Positions 16,987-28,986 of a DNA stretch of 64,000 bases are shown here, one piece after another. Both the position numbers and the translations under genes were made by a program. The DNA lies in assembly GCF_022398315.1 (NCBI RefSeq), contig NZ_JAKEVF010000002.1, positions 739,448 to 803,447 of the forward strand. Direction: 5' to 3'. The notes under the pieces are model-generated. The model was given only the letters and a program-made list of their open reading frames with translations. It was not told the origin of the DNA and made no database searches. The stretch's first letter is position 1. The number at the start of each line of letters is the position of its first letter. The stretch comes from Shewanella sp. Isolate11. Lineage in GTDB: Bacteria > Pseudomonadota > Gammaproteobacteria > Enterobacterales > Shewanellaceae.

Positions 16987-19020
16987 ATGGCAACTTCACA
17001 ACGTAAAATTCTCGTGACCAGCGCACTACCATACGCTAATGGACCTATCCATTTAGGCCACATGCTAGAATATATCCAAACCGATATTTGGGCACGTTTT
17101 CAAAAACTTCGTGGTCACGAATGTCATTATATCTGCGCCGACGATGCCCACGGCACGCCCATTATGTTAAAGGCACAGCAACTTGGCATCGAACCAGAGC
17201 AGATGATTGCCCAAGTACAAACTGAGCACCAACAAGACTTCGCTGACTTTAATATTGAATTCGACAATTTCCATAGCACTCACAGTGAAGAAAACCGTCA
17301 ACTTGCGAGCGAAATTTACCTCAAACTTCGGGATGGCGGCTATATCAAGTCGAAAACCATTTCTCAGTTATTCGACCCAGAAAAGTCGATGTTCCTACCT
17401 GATCGTTTCGTTAAAGGCACTTGCCCTAAATGTAAGTCAGCGGATCAGTACGGTGACAACTGTGATAGTTGCGGCGCAACCTATAGCCCGACAGAACTTA
17501 TCGACCCTAAATCGGCTGTATCGGGTGCGACGCCGATAATGAAAGATACCGAGCACTTCTTCTTCGACCTTCCCGCTTTTGAAGATATGCTCAAAGAGTG
17601 GACCCGTTCAGGTTCACTGCAACAAGAGATGGCTAATAAACTCGGCGAGTGGTTCGAACAGGGACTACAACAGTGGGATATCACTCGTGATGCCCCCTAC
17701 TTTGGCTTCGAGATCCCAGATGCTCCGGGTAAGTTTTTCTATGTGTGGCTAGATGCACCCATCGGTTACATGGGTTCATTTAAAAACCTATGTGATAAGC
17801 GTGATGATCTGAATTTTGACGATTTCTGGGCTAAAGACTCCACTGCCGAAGTGTATCATTTCATCGGTAAAGATATTGTCTACTTCCACAGTCTGTTCTG
17901 GCCAGCCATGCTCGAAGGCGCCGGTTTCCGTAAGCCGAACAGTGTCTATGCTCATGGTTATGTCACCGTTAATGGCGCCAAGATGTCTAAATCGAAAGGT
18001 ACCTTCATTAAAGCTCGTACCTATCTAGATAACTTAAACCCAGAATACCTACGTTATTATTACGCCGCTAAACTCAGTAGCCGTATCGATGACTTAGATT
18101 TGAACCTTGAAGATTTCGCTCAACGTGTTAATTCAGACTTAGTCGGCAAACTGGTTAACCTTGCTTCTCGTACAGCAGGTTTTATCAGCAAACGTTTCGA
18201 TGGCAAATTGGCGAAAGTTAAGGGTTCATCATTAGCAGAAACCTTCCTTGCTAAGCAAGAGACCATTGCTGAATTTTACGAAACCCGTGAATTTGGTAAG
18301 GCGATGCGTGAAATTATGGCGCTAGCCGATATTGCTAACGCCTATGTCGCCGATGCCGCACCTTGGCAACTGGTTAAACAAGAAGAGACACAAGAAGAAG
18401 CGCATCAAGTGTGCAGTAATGCCCTTAACTTGTTCCGTATCTTAGTCACTTACCTTAAGCCAGTACTGCCTCAGCTTGCGAAAGATGTTGAAGCCTTCCT
18501 ACAACTCACTCTGACTTGGGATGATTTAGCTCTCGATTTATCTGGCCATGAAATCGCTCAATTCAAAGCATTGATGCAACGCGTTGAAATGAAGAATATC
18601 GAAGCGATCATCGAAGCTTCAACCGAAAACTTACAAGTGACAGAAACACCATCAGAGCAAGCTCAAAGCCAACTCGAACTCGATCCTATCAGTGAAGAGA
18701 TCAGCTTCGATGATTTCGCTAAACTCGATTTACGTATCGCACGTATCGCCAAGGCTGAGCACGTCCCCGAGGCCAACAAGTTACTTAAACTACAATTAGA
18801 TTTAGGTGGTGAAACTAAACAGGTTTTCGCAGGCATCAAATCAGCTTATGCGCCAGAAGATCTTGAAGGTAAACTCACTGTGATGGTGGCCAACTTAGCA
18901 CCACGTAAGATGCGTTTTGGTATGTCCGAAGGCATGGTGCTCGCTGCAGGTCCAGGCAAAAAAGATTTGTGGATCTTAGAGCCTCACGAAGGTGCTCAAC
19001 CAGGTATGCGAGTTAAATAA
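16987..19020 (+). CDS. metG: Methionyl-tRNA synthetase
   Basis: A 677-residue class I synthetase charging initiator and elongator tRNA-Met. The HIGH motif is HLGH (22-25), and KMSKS lies at ~332-336. The connective peptide has a four-cysteine zinc site (CPKC and CDSC). The C-terminal ~100 residues ([20 protein letters not shown] onward) form the tRNA-binding OB domain that dimerises the enzyme. Length equals the E. coli protein. Confidence 0.97.
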   Translation: MATSQRKILVTSALPYANGPIHLGHMLEYIQTDIWARFQKLRGHECHYICADDAHGTPIMLKAQQLGIEPEQMIAQVQTEHQQDFADFNIEFDNFHSTHSEENRQLASEIYLKLRDGGYIKSKTISQLFDPEKSMFLPDRFVKGTCPKCKSADQYGDNCDSCGATYSPTELIDPKSAVSGATPIMKDTEHFFFDLPAFEDMLKEWTRSGSLQQEMANKLGEWFEQGLQQWDITRDAPYFGFEIPDAPGKFFYVWLDAPIGYMGSFKNLCDKRDDLNFDDFWAKDSTAEVYHFIGKDIVYFHSLFWPAMLEGAGFRKPNSVYAHGYVTVNGAKMSKSKGTFIKARTYLDNLNPEYLRYYYAAKLSSRIDDLDLNLEDFAQRVNSDLVGKLVNLASRTAGFISKRFDGKLAKVKGSSLAETFLAKQETIAEFYETREFGKAMREIMALADIANAYVADAAPWQLVKQEETQEEAHQVCSNALNLFRILVTYLKPVLPQLAKDVEAFLQLTLTWDDLALDLSGHEIAQFKALMQRVEMKNIEAIIEASTENLQVTETPSEQAQSQLELDPISEEISFDDFAKLDLRIARIAKAEHVPEANKLLKLQLDLGGETKQVFAGIKSAYAPEDLEGKLTVMVANLAPRKMRFGMSEGMVLAAGPGKKDLWILEPHEGAQPGMRVK

Positions 19021-19049
19021 CTTAACCGTTAATTAATTCATTAAACGAA

Positions 19050-19074
19050 AAAGGCCCTTTAAGGGCCTTTTTGT
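19050..19074. terminator. Bidirectional terminator, metG / ybgI
   Basis: AAAGGCCCTT-t-AAGGGCCTTT is followed by T's on the + strand and flanked by A's on the left. It lies between convergent metG and ybgI. Confidence 0.85.
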
Positions 19075-19100
19075 TATCTATCATTTGATACTAGCTATGT

Positions 19101-19120
19101 TATATCAATCGATTGATATA
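19101..19120. repeat. Perfect 20-bp palindrome
   Basis: TATATCAATC joined to GATTGATATA with no loop, three bases beyond the ybgI stop codon. There is no T-run. It is AT-rich but exact over all 20 positions. Confidence 0.55.
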
Positions 19121-19123
19121 GCG

Positions 19124-19876
19124 TTAAACCGGATTGTCGATATCAACAAAATGGTGAGTCACACCAAACTTCTCGACTAAATGCTCACCCAATGCCTGAA
19201 TACCAAATCGCTCTGTCGCATGATGGCCTGCGGCAAAATAATGAATATTTTGCTCAACAGCGCTATGGAAAGTACGCTCAGAAACTTCACCACTTATAAA
19301 GGCATCTGCACCAAGTTCTGCAGCAATATCGATATAATCTTGAGCCCCACCACTACACCAAGCTAAATGATGAATGGGCTTATCGTTACTGCCAATATGC
19401 AGTGCTTTACGTCCCAGCACTTTAACCAATAAGGCATTAAAGTCATCCACAGACATAGGAGCATCTAAATGACCTTGCCACACCAATGCTTGAGGGGAAG
19501 ATGCAACAGCTTCCGCATCGATAAGACCAAGCTTTCGCGCAAGTTCAGCGTTATTGCCAAGCATTAGATGTCCATCGAGAGGCAGATGATAACCGTAAAG
19601 GTTGATGTCATTATTTATCAATGATTTGATCCGCTGATATTTCATGCCGGTGAGCACTGCTGTCTCACCTTTCCAGAAAAAACCATGATGTACCAATAAG
19701 GCATCAGCATTAAGCTCCACAGCTCTGTCAATCAGTGCCTGGCATGCTGTAACCCCTGTCACTATGGTGTTGATTTGATCGCAACCTTGCACTTGTAAGC
19801 CGTTAGGGGCGTAATCTTTATAATTTGATACTTGCAAAAACTCAGCGAGATATTGCGTTAAATCTGAGCGATTCAT
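19124..19876 (-). CDS. ybgI: Nif3-like dinuclear metal centre protein YbgI
   Basis: A 250-residue protein of the NIF3/DUF34 family, a toroidal hexamer with a two-metal site. Metal-binding residues are visible in LLVHHGFFWKG (two His) and in AAGHHATERFG near the C terminus, with Glu from SGEVSERT. E. coli YbgI is 247 residues. The biochemical role is still uncertain (GTP cyclohydrolase-like or metal insertion has been proposed). It is a single-gene unit. Confidence 0.93.
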   Translation of the reverse strand: MNRSDLTQYLAEFLQVSNYKDYAPNGLQVQGCDQINTIVTGVTACQALIDRAVELNADALLVHHGFFWKGETAVLTGMKYQRIKSLINNDINLYGYHLPLDGHLMLGNNAELARKLGLIDAEAVASSPQALVWQGHLDAPMSVDDFNALLVKVLGRKALHIGSNDKPIHHLAWCSGGAQDYIDIAAELGADAFISGEVSERTFHSAVEQNIHYFAAGHHATERFGIQALGEHLVEKFGVTHHFVDIDNPV

Positions 19877-20076
19877 GGCGACTCCTAAAAATCCCTTAAT
19901 TACCAGACATTAAAATGCCAATGATGAGCAATAAATATTGCGCTAGTGTAGCCAAAATTGGCAATTACTTCATAGAAATAGGCCGAAATTCGGTGAAAAT
20001 TGGACTTTTTTACCCTTTAAACTATAAAATTAGTGCAAACCTTCAATTACACATTAAAAATAAATAGGTTAAAACT

Positions 20077-20433
20077 ATGTCAAATTTGACTAAAGAAGAG
20101 GTAATTAGCGCGTTAGAATCTGCACTAACAAAGGCGCAAGGGAAAACGGTAACTATCGAGCAAAAAGGTAGTTGGTACAAAATCGATGGCGGTAAATCTC
20201 TTCGTTTTAGCGAGATTGAGGCTATGTTAGCTGAGCAAGGCGGCACTGTAGCAGCGACTACTGAAAAGCAGCCTGCAGAAAAGAAAGCGCCTGCAGCTAA
20301 AAAAGCACCAGCCAAAGCTGCACCGAAGAAAGCTGCGGCTAAACCAGCAGCGAAAAGCGGTTCTGGTATGACGCCAAAAGAACTTTGGCGCGCTAAATTA
20401 GCAGGTAAAGGTCAGCTTCCTCGCGGATTCTAA
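20077..20433 (+). CDS. Hypothetical protein with histone-H1-like Lys/Ala/Pro tail
   Basis: A 118-residue cytoplasmic protein. Residues 1-~62 are a small acidic-basic domain (EEVISALESALTKAQG, then GSWYKIDGGKSLRFSEIEAML). Residues ~65-95 are a repeat tract of KKAPA, KAAPKK and AAAKPAAK, like the tails of AlgP and bacterial H1 homologues. The last ~22 residues (MTPKELWRAKLAGKGQLPRGF) look like a separate conserved short motif. I recognise no named family. A nucleic-acid or ribosome-binding role fits the charge pattern but is inference. It has its own terminator and no operon partners. Confidence 0.8.
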   Translation: MSNLTKEEVISALESALTKAQGKTVTIEQKGSWYKIDGGKSLRFSEIEAMLAEQGGTVAATTEKQPAEKKAPAAKKAPAKAAPKKAAAKPAAKSGSGMTPKELWRAKLAGKGQLPRGF

Positions 20434-20450
20434 TCTCTACAATCCATAAC

Positions 20451-20476
20451 AAAAAAGGAGCCTCGGCTCCTTTTTT
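20451..20476 (+). terminator. Strong Rho-independent terminator
   Basis: AAAAAAGGAGCC-TC-GGCTCCTTTTTT forms a 12-bp stem ending in six T. It can also act on the minus strand. Confidence 0.88.
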
Positions 20477-20499
20477 GTTATCTGTTTATGGCAGCTCGA

Positions 20500-20562
20500 T
20501 TATACCAATCAGTCTAAGAAAGCGATCTATTCAGCGACACATCTTTATATTGATTGGTATTA
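20500..20562. repeat. Full copy of a 63-bp interspersed element with terminal inverted repeats
   Basis: The 10-bp perfect ends ATACCAATCA / TGATTGGTAT bound an interior AGTCTAAGAAAGCGATCT and TCAGCGACACATCTTTAT. Related copies are at 9821-9849, 23123-23160 and 34784-34840, and the same ends flank 22943-23122. No transposase is encoded. The last bases supply the stop codon of the gene at 20560-21051. Confidence 0.75.
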
Positions 20563-21051
20563 CATCGCAAGGTCGACTCTAACGCTGCCCTTTAAATAAA
20601 TCACACGCACTTGATCTCCAGTATTAAACACCATAGCGGGATCGAAATCTTGTAACACCATCACTTGTTCGCCACTATCGAAGGTGATCAATAGTTCAAC
20701 CAATTTGAGTTGCTGCAGATAATCTCGGCTATAATGACTACCCGCGCCGGCACCAAGCAATGCCCCTAAAACGGTTGCTACATCTCGACCACTACCACCA
20801 CCGAACTGATGGCCAATCACACCACCGAGTAGCGCACCGCCAAACATCTTCCAGCCACGGTGTTGATCTTCAACCAGCTGACTTTGACTAATATTACGCA
20901 CCGAATTCACATAGCCATAAACAACTTTTTCAACAGGTACAGCCTTATTACGCTCATAAGCGGCATTGACTACAGATGGAATACCTGCAAAACAGCTGGC
21001 AACAAAAATCAGACTGATAAAGCGAAAGAAGTGGACTCTAGGTTTCAACAT
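20560..21051 (-). CDS. Glycine-zipper envelope protein (SlyB/17-kDa antigen-like)
   Basis: A 163-residue exported protein. The signal sequence (HFFRFISLIFVASCFAGIPSVVNA) either ends after VNA or carries a weak lipobox VAS-C20, so it may be a lipoprotein. A glycine-zipper hairpin spans ~70-107 (GGALLGGVIGHQFGGGSG, then VLGALLGAGAGSHY), the hallmark of SlyB/Rick_17kDa_Anti outer-membrane proteins. A C-terminal beta-rich domain (ELLITFDSGEQVMVLQD) follows. The stop codon TAA is formed by the edge of the interspersed repeat at 20500-20562, so the C terminus may have been altered by that insertion. The precise role is unknown, probably envelope integrity. Confidence 0.82.
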   Translation of the reverse strand: MLKPRVHFFRFISLIFVASCFAGIPSVVNAAYERNKAVPVEKVVYGYVNSVRNISQSQLVEDQHRGWKMFGGALLGGVIGHQFGGGSGRDVATVLGALLGAGAGSHYSRDYLQQLKLVELLITFDSGEQVMVLQDFDPAMVFNTGDQVRVIYLKGSVRVDLAM

Positions 21052-21103
21052 AGCTATTTTTCCGCTAACTTATAAAGAGGCTATCAACTAATTTTACTCA
21101 ATT

Positions 21104-21814
21104 GTGAACTCACTGTCCTACTTAAATAATGAATTGGCGAAGTTTCCTTCACCAGAGTATGCCCTCACCGATCCAAACGGACTATTGGCTATTGGCGGTG
21201 ATCTTCATCCCAAGCGATTATTAAGCGCATATTACGACGGTATTTTCCCTTGGTTTAATGAGAATGACCCTATACTCTGGTGGTCTCCCGATCCCCGTGC
21301 CGTTTTTGTCCCCGGCACCATGAAAATTAGCCGCAGCCTAAAGCGTCACATTAACAAGTCTCAATGGCGTTTCAGTGTCAATCGCGCATTTAATCGGGTG
21401 ATAGAAAGTTGTGCTCAAAGCCGTCAAGGCAAAGAAGGTACTTGGATCACTGCTGAAATCCAACACGCCTATAAAGCCCTGCATAGGCAAGGTAAAGCAC
21501 ACTCCATTGAGGTTTGGGAAAATGAACAGCTTGTCGGGGGACTCTATGGTATTGCCGTGGGCCAAGTATTTTGTGGTGAATCCATGTTTCATTACAAAAC
21601 CAACGCCTCTAAAGCCGCAATGATGATGTTGCATCAACATCTACTGAATCACAAGTTCAGGCTTATCGATGCCCAAGTAATGAATCCGCACCTTGAATCT
21701 CTCGGCGCAAAAGCACTAAAACGTAGTGATTTTATTAACCTGCTAAAACGCTTTAGAGATATCGAAGTGGCAAGTGACACTTGGCATTGCAACGAGGTTT
21801 TCCTTGAACTCTAA
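21104..21814 (+). CDS. aat: Leucyl/phenylalanyl-tRNA-protein transferase
   Basis: A 236-residue enzyme adding Leu or Phe to proteins with N-terminal Arg or Lys, creating primary N-degrons for ClpS-ClpAP. Typical segments are [40 protein letters not shown] and [17 protein letters not shown]. The start is GTG. The stop overlaps the TTG I assign as the bpt start, so the two are probably translated from one mRNA. It lies in the same neighbourhood as its downstream partners clpS and clpA. Confidence 0.96.
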   Translation: MNSLSYLNNELAKFPSPEYALTDPNGLLAIGGDLHPKRLLSAYYDGIFPWFNENDPILWWSPDPRAVFVPGTMKISRSLKRHINKSQWRFSVNRAFNRVIESCAQSRQGKEGTWITAEIQHAYKALHRQGKAHSIEVWENEQLVGGLYGIAVGQVFCGESMFHYKTNASKAAMMMLHQHLLNHKFRLIDAQVMNPHLESLGAKALKRSDFINLLKRFRDIEVASDTWHCNEVFLEL

Positions 21815-22508
21815 ATCAGACACCATTCAAGTAGGCATGACCAACACGTTTGCCTGTAGTTATCTACCAGAGCAAAATGAACAGTTGCTGGTGCTGCAAG
21901 AAAACATCCTTAACGTCGAACTGTATGAGCAGTTGATCTCATTGGGGTTTCGTCGTAGCGGCGATACCTTGTATAAACCCCATTGCCCTATGTGCAGTGC
22001 CTGTCAGCCCATCAGAATTCCGGTTAAAGACTTTATCCCTTCCAGGCGACAAAAACGCACGCTAAAAAACAACAGAGACCTTAGTTGGTCAATTGTGAAT
22101 AGCACCACAGATGAACATTACCAGCTTTACCAAGAGTATATTGCCAAACGACATTATGACGGCCCAATGTATCCACCCTCTCGACAACAATATGATCATT
22201 TTCTCCATTGCAACTGGCTTAAACCACAACTGATTGAACTGAGAGAAAATGGTAGATTAATTGGTGTCGCGGTAACCGACATGCTACCCAATAGCCTATC
22301 GGCTATTTACAGTTTTTTTGCACCCGAGGAACACAAGCGCTCCATGGGTAGCTTAATGATCTTAATCCAATGCCGTATTGCGAAACTATTGGCAAAAGAA
22401 TTTGTTTATTTAGGCTATCAAATAAACGAGTCTAGAAAAATGAATTACAAAACCAATTACCAGCCTTACCAAATTCTTACCCAGCAAGGCTGGCAACAGA
22501 GCGAATAA
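21804..22508 (+). CDS. bpt: Aspartate/glutamate leucyltransferase
   Basis: A ~234-residue bacterial protein transferase that adds Leu to N-terminal Asp or Glu, the second entry arm of the N-degron pathway. The conserved CYS-HIS-rich N-terminal part ([18 protein letters not shown]), [15 protein letters not shown], and [20 protein letters not shown] mark the ATE/Bpt family. The start TTG (giving [20 protein letters not shown]) has GAGG seven bases upstream. An ATG at 21837 is an alternative and a longer frame reaches 21774. It follows aat with a 4-codon overlap, giving both N-degron transferases in one unit. Confidence 0.93.
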   Translation: MNSKSDTIQVGMTNTFACSYLPEQNEQLLVLQENILNVELYEQLISLGFRRSGDTLYKPHCPMCSACQPIRIPVKDFIPSRRQKRTLKNNRDLSWSIVNSTTDEHYQLYQEYIAKRHYDGPMYPPSRQQYDHFLHCNWLKPQLIELRENGRLIGVAVTDMLPNSLSAIYSFFAPEEHKRSMGSLMILIQCRIAKLLAKEFVYLGYQINESRKMNYKTNYQPYQILTQQGWQQSE

Positions 22509-22565
22509 GCTAAACAAATAGCGATTACGAACACATCTCCTTAGTGCGCTATCACGACATCCCTC

Positions 22566-22594
22566 TTTACAGCACGGCCGTTTTGCGGCATGAT
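22566..22594 (+). promoter_or_regulatory. Predicted infA promoter
   Basis: TTTACA and CATGAT are separated by 17 bases. The start would fall near 22601, giving a ~37-base leader. Confidence 0.4.
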
Positions 22595-22634
22595 ACGCCC
22601 GTTTTTAATATTTGAAGGCTAACAGGATAACTGA

Positions 22635-22856
<222 letters not shown>

Positions 22857-22881
22857 AGAGTTAGCTAACGATTTAAATAAA

Positions 22882-22906
22882 AAACCGGCCAATGCCGGTT
22901 TTTTTG
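22882..22906 (+). terminator. Terminator after infA
   Basis: AAACCGGC-CAAT-GCCGGTTT plus a T-run, 25 bases after the infA stop. Confidence 0.88.
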
Positions 22907-22942
22907 TACTCTGAAAAATCTAATTGAAAAAGATACCCCAAG

Positions 22943-23122
22943 TAATACCAATCAAAGTAAATGAGTGATCAGCCCGTTTGTAACAGAAAAGGGCGCAGGA
23001 AAAATTGTCGAGAACAAGGCGTAAATTGCAGTCACTAGTTATTCTAATAACAAAATTTACAACACGGTTATCGGCGATTTTAACTAGCAAGAACGATCAG
23101 ATAATTACTGAGATTGGTATTA
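22943..23122. mobile_element. MITE-like 180-bp palindromic element
   Basis: The ends are exact inverted repeats (TAATACCAATC / GATTGGTATTA), and similarity continues inward. The left AGTAAATGAGTGATCAG mirrors the right CGATCAGATAATTACT, and AAAATTGTCGAGAACAAGG mirrors an inverted AAAATCGCCGATAACCGTG. The whole element is therefore one long imperfect palindrome. It encodes no protein. Shared ends with the 63-bp element suggest both are mobilised by the same unseen transposase. It occupies the infA-clpA gap, where E. coli carries serW. Confidence 0.7.
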
Positions 23123-23160
23123 TTATCCCAATCAGTCTAAGAAAGTGATCTACTCAGCGT
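23123..23160. repeat. Partial copy of the 63-bp element
   Basis: TTATCCCAATCAGTCTAAG and the following AAAGTGATCTACTCAGCGT match the left part of 20500-20562. It abuts the 180-bp element directly. Confidence 0.65.
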
Positions 23161-23251
23161 ATTTTTAGCAATGAACTCAAAGGGAATGCATGATGAAATG
23201 GTTATTCCCTTATGAGGCCATTCAACGCTATTTAGGACGGGGCAGAAGCCA

Positions 23252-23275
23252 CAAAAAAGGCTGCAATTGCAGCCT
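23252..23275 (-). terminator. Terminator after clpA
   Basis: On the minus strand AGGCTGCA-AT-TGCAGCCT is followed by six T. It lies 17 bases beyond the clpA stop. Confidence 0.85.
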
Positions 23276-23292
23276 GTTAATTTACCCTGTGA

Positions 23293-25548
23293 CTAACTTG
23301 TCACTTTTTCAGGGCGTTCAACATTAATGGTAATTTTATCACCTTCGGCATCGACGTGAGCCGTACCGCCCTTCTCTAGCTTACCAAATAAGATTTCATC
23401 GGCTAGCGGCCGCTTGATAAGCTCAGTCACAACACGTGCCATTGGACGTGCGCCCATCGCCTTATCGTACCCCTTCTCTGCAAGCAAGGTTCTGGCTTCA
23501 TCACTCACATCAAGCACTACGGCCTTATCGTCCAACTGCGCCTGTAATTCAACCAAGAACTTGTCGACCACTTTAGCAATCACTGTCATATCGAGGTGAT
23601 TGAACCAAATGATCTCATCAAGACGGTTTCTGAATTCAGGAGAGAACACACGGTTGATTTCCGACAGCGCATCTTGACTATGATCTTGCTGCTTAAAACC
23701 AATCGATTTACGCACCGTCTCTTGCACACCCGCATTGGTAGTCATCACCAAAGTCACATGTCTAAAGTCGGCTTTACGGCCATTGTTATCTGTTAATGTA
23801 CCGTGATCCATTACCTGCAACAGCAAGTTGTACACATCGGGATGGGCTTTCTCAATTTCATCGAGCAGCACCACACAATGTGGATTTTTGATCACAGCGT
23901 CGGTTAACAAACCACCTTGGTCGTAGCCAACATAACCTGGAGGCGCACCGATAAGACGTGATACCGTATGGCTCTCCATGTATTCGGACATATCAAACCG
24001 AACCAAATTTAACCCTAGGCACGAAGCTAACTGGCTGGTCACCTCAGTTTTACCAACACCCGTAGGGCCTGCAAACAAGAAACTCCCCACCGGCTTAGCA
24101 TCACCGCTCAAACCACTGCGAGATAAGCGTATCGCCGAGCTAAGGGCCTCGATAGCTTTATCTTGACCAAAGACCACCATCTTCAGATTACGCTCAAGAT
24201 TCTTCAGCATATCTTTATCGGTGGCAGACACGGTTTTCTCTGGAATACGTGCCATCTTGGCAATAATCGCCTCAATTTCACTCTGACCAATGGTTTTTTT
24301 ACGTTTACTCGCCGGTAGCATCGCCATTCTCGCCCCAGCCTCATCGATAACATCGATAGCTTTATCGGGAAGATGGCGGTCATTAATATGCTTATCCGAC
24401 AATTTGGCTGCCACACCAAGCGCAGCTAAGGTATAACGCACGCCATGATGCTCTTCATATTTTGACTTCAAGCCTTGCAAAATTTTAGTCGTTTCGGCAA
24501 CCGAAGGCTCATTAACATCAATCTTTTGAAAGCGTCTTGCTAAGGCACGGTCTTTTTCAAAAATGCTTTGGTATTCTTGGAAAGTGGTTGAGCCCATACA
24601 ACGTAAATTACCACTCGATAACAATGGCTTAAGCAGATTAGATGCATCCATCACCCCACCAGATGCAGCCCCAGCCCCAATGATGGTATGGATCTCATCA
24701 ATAAATAAAATGGCATGCTTATCTTTAGCTAACTCTTTTAGCAGGCTTTTGAAACGCTTTTCAAAGTCACCACGGTATTTAGTGCCCGCCAGTAGCGCGC
24801 CTAAATCGAGTGAATAAACCGTAGCGGTTTCCATCACCTCTGGCACTTCTTCGTTGACGATGCGATAAGCCAAGCCTTCAGCGATAGCCGTTTTACCTAC
24901 ACCAGCTTCACCGACTAATAAAGGGTTGTTTTTACGACGACGACAGAGGATCTGTATCGCACGCTCAATTTCATCGCTGCGGCCAATCAATGGGTCAATA
25001 TTGCCATTGCGGGCTTCTTCATTCAGATTCGAAGTAAATTGCGATAGCTTACTACGCTCCTCAGCCTCACTATTATCCTCTATCTGCTCAGTCTCTTGCG
25101 CTTCATCAATCTCGTCTCTGCCCACTCCGTGAGAAATATAATTAACGATATCTAAGCGGGTGATCTCGCCATTACGCAGCAAATAAACCGCTTGTGATTC
25201 TTGCTCACTAAAAATAGCCACCAGCACATTGGCGCCAGTCACTTCATTGCGACCGGAAGATTGCACATGAAACACTGCCCGCTGCAGTACGCGCTGAAAG
25301 CCTAAGGTAGGTTGGGTCTCTCGCTCATCATTAGGATCGCTAATAATCGGTGTGGTCTGCTCAATAAAACTCGCCACATCTTGACGAAGTCTATCGAGAT
25401 TAGCCCCACAAGCGAGTAATGCCTCTTGCGCTGCTGGATTATCAATTAACGCTAATAGCAGATGCTCAACGGTCATATACTCATGGCGAGCGTCTCTGGC
25501 TTGTTGAAATGCCAGATTTAAGGTGACCTCTAGATCTTTATTTAACAT
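23293..25548 (-). CDS. clpA: ATP-dependent Clp protease ATP-binding subunit ClpA
   Basis: A 751-residue two-ring AAA+ unfoldase feeding ClpP. It has an N domain (1-~145, binding ClpS), Walker A1 GEAGVGKT (~213-220) and Walker A2 GPTGVGKT (~494-501). The ClpP-docking IGF loop is in [10 protein letters not shown]. The start ATG ([19 protein letters not shown]) matches the E. coli N terminus and has GGGGGT upstream; a frame open to 25569 adds seven unlikely residues. It lies 34 bases after clpS and is probably co-transcribed. Confidence 0.97.
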   Translation of the reverse strand: MLNKDLEVTLNLAFQQARDARHEYMTVEHLLLALIDNPAAQEALLACGANLDRLRQDVASFIEQTTPIISDPNDERETQPTLGFQRVLQRAVFHVQSSGRNEVTGANVLVAIFSEQESQAVYLLRNGEITRLDIVNYISHGVGRDEIDEAQETEQIEDNSEAEERSKLSQFTSNLNEEARNGNIDPLIGRSDEIERAIQILCRRRKNNPLLVGEAGVGKTAIAEGLAYRIVNEEVPEVMETATVYSLDLGALLAGTKYRGDFEKRFKSLLKELAKDKHAILFIDEIHTIIGAGAASGGVMDASNLLKPLLSSGNLRCMGSTTFQEYQSIFEKDRALARRFQKIDVNEPSVAETTKILQGLKSKYEEHHGVRYTLAALGVAAKLSDKHINDRHLPDKAIDVIDEAGARMAMLPASKRKKTIGQSEIEAIIAKMARIPEKTVSATDKDMLKNLERNLKMVVFGQDKAIEALSSAIRLSRSGLSGDAKPVGSFLFAGPTGVGKTEVTSQLASCLGLNLVRFDMSEYMESHTVSRLIGAPPGYVGYDQGGLLTDAVIKNPHCVVLLDEIEKAHPDVYNLLLQVMDHGTLTDNNGRKADFRHVTLVMTTNAGVQETVRKSIGFKQQDHSQDALSEINRVFSPEFRNRLDEIIWFNHLDMTVIAKVVDKFLVELQAQLDDKAVVLDVSDEARTLLAEKGYDKAMGARPMARVVTELIKRPLADEILFGKLEKGGTAHVDAEGDKITINVERPEKVTS

Positions 25549-25582
25549 AGCACCCCCTAAATTAATCACTACATGTTGAGAT

Positions 25583-25891
25583 TCAGGCTTTCTCTAAAGA
25601 ACACAGTAACGGATGTTGGTTTTGTCTTGCAAATTGATTTACCTGAGCAACCTTGGTTTCAGCAATACCAAAAGGAAAAATACCACAGACTCCTTTGCCT
25701 TTATGATGGATCGCTAACATGATATCTGTCGCTTCTTGCTCATTTTTTTTGAAAAAAAGTTGTAATACCTCAATGACAAAATCCATTGGGGTGTAGTCAT
25801 CGTTGTTTAAAATTACTTTATACATTGAAGGCGGAGCGATCTCTGATTCAACTCTTTCTTCAACACGTTCTATATTGCCTGTTTTGCCCAT
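25583..25891 (-). CDS. clpS: ClpAP adaptor ClpS
   Basis: A 102-residue adaptor that recognises N-terminal Leu, Phe, Trp and Tyr and delivers substrates to ClpA. A flexible acidic N terminus (~20 residues) precedes the core, with [11 protein letters not shown] forming the N-degron pocket and [21 protein letters not shown] the helix-strand unit. It is divergent from cspD, as in E. coli. Together with aat and bpt 4 kb away it completes the N-end rule route. Confidence 0.96.
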   Translation of the reverse strand: MGKTGNIERVEERVESEIAPPSMYKVILNNDDYTPMDFVIEVLQLFFKKNEQEATDIMLAIHHKGKGVCGIFPFGIAETKVAQVNQFARQNQHPLLCSLEKA

Positions 25892-26027
25892 CTTTAAATA
25901 TTAGCCTCTAGTTTTGGCTTCTACCAAATGTTGATTTTTCTCTTTATCCAAACATACCAGTCAGGGGTTCAATAACGCAATTGATCATATTTTTTATCAA
26001 AAATGTTGCCGCATTGTTAAGTTACGC

Positions 26028-26056
26028 TTGACATCCACTTTTACTGGTTACATTCT
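26028..26056 (+). promoter_or_regulatory. Predicted cspD promoter
   Basis: A consensus TTGACA with 17 bases to CATTCT. The leader would be ~75 bases, and cspD is preceded by AAGGAAG as RBS. Confidence 0.45.
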
Positions 26057-26136
26057 GTTTACTGAGTGGTGAATTATCCCAGTCAGTTTAGTTTTACTAT
26101 CTTACTGGTCAGTAAACAACAGAAGGAAGTGGAAGT

Positions 26137-26343
26137 ATGGCAAACGGAACTGTTAAATGGTTCAACAACGCCAAAGGATTCGGGTTTATCTGCCCTGAAG
26201 CTGGTGGTGAAGACGTTTTCGCACATTATTCTACCATTGAAATGGAAGGCTATCGAACTCTAAAAGCAGGCCAACCAGTTCAATTTGAAGTAGAAGAAGG
26301 GCCAAAAGGGATGCACGCGTCAGCGATATCTCCTACAAAATAG
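26137..26343 (+). CDS. cspD: Cold-shock-domain protein CspD
   Basis: A 68-residue OB-fold nucleic-acid-binding protein with RNP1 KGFGFICPE and RNP2 DVFAHYS. Its position divergent from clpS-clpA and its sequence after RNP2 fit CspD. In E. coli, CspD is induced in stationary phase, binds single-stranded DNA and blocks replication. Other Csp paralogues cannot be fully excluded without alignment. Confidence 0.9.
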   Translation: MANGTVKWFNNAKGFGFICPEAGGEDVFAHYSTIEMEGYRTLKAGQPVQFEVEEGPKGMHASAISPTK

Positions 26344-26356
26344 TAGGCGTGAAAAC

Positions 26357-26386
26357 AAAAAAGGCAGGGTTTCCCCTGCCTTTTTT
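26357..26386. terminator. Bidirectional terminator, cspD / icd
   Basis: AAAAGGCAGGG-tttc-CCCTGCCTTTT is bordered by A's and T's and sits between converging genes. Confidence 0.85.
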
Positions 26387-26442
26387 ATTGGCTGATATTC
26401 ATCGGAAACGGAGCAAGTAAACTCTCTCCGTTTCCAACTTCA

Positions 26443-28986
<2,544 letters not shown>

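Noticed and set aside
23190..23330. Short frame starting ATGATGAAATGG after the repeat cluster
   Set aside because: An AAAGGGA precedes it, but the frame reads through the clpA terminator and into the end of clpA on the opposite strand.
26076..26105. Another copy of the 63-bp element before cspD
   Set aside because: Only TTATCCCAGTCAGTTTAG resembles the left end. The similarity is too short and lies within a promoter.
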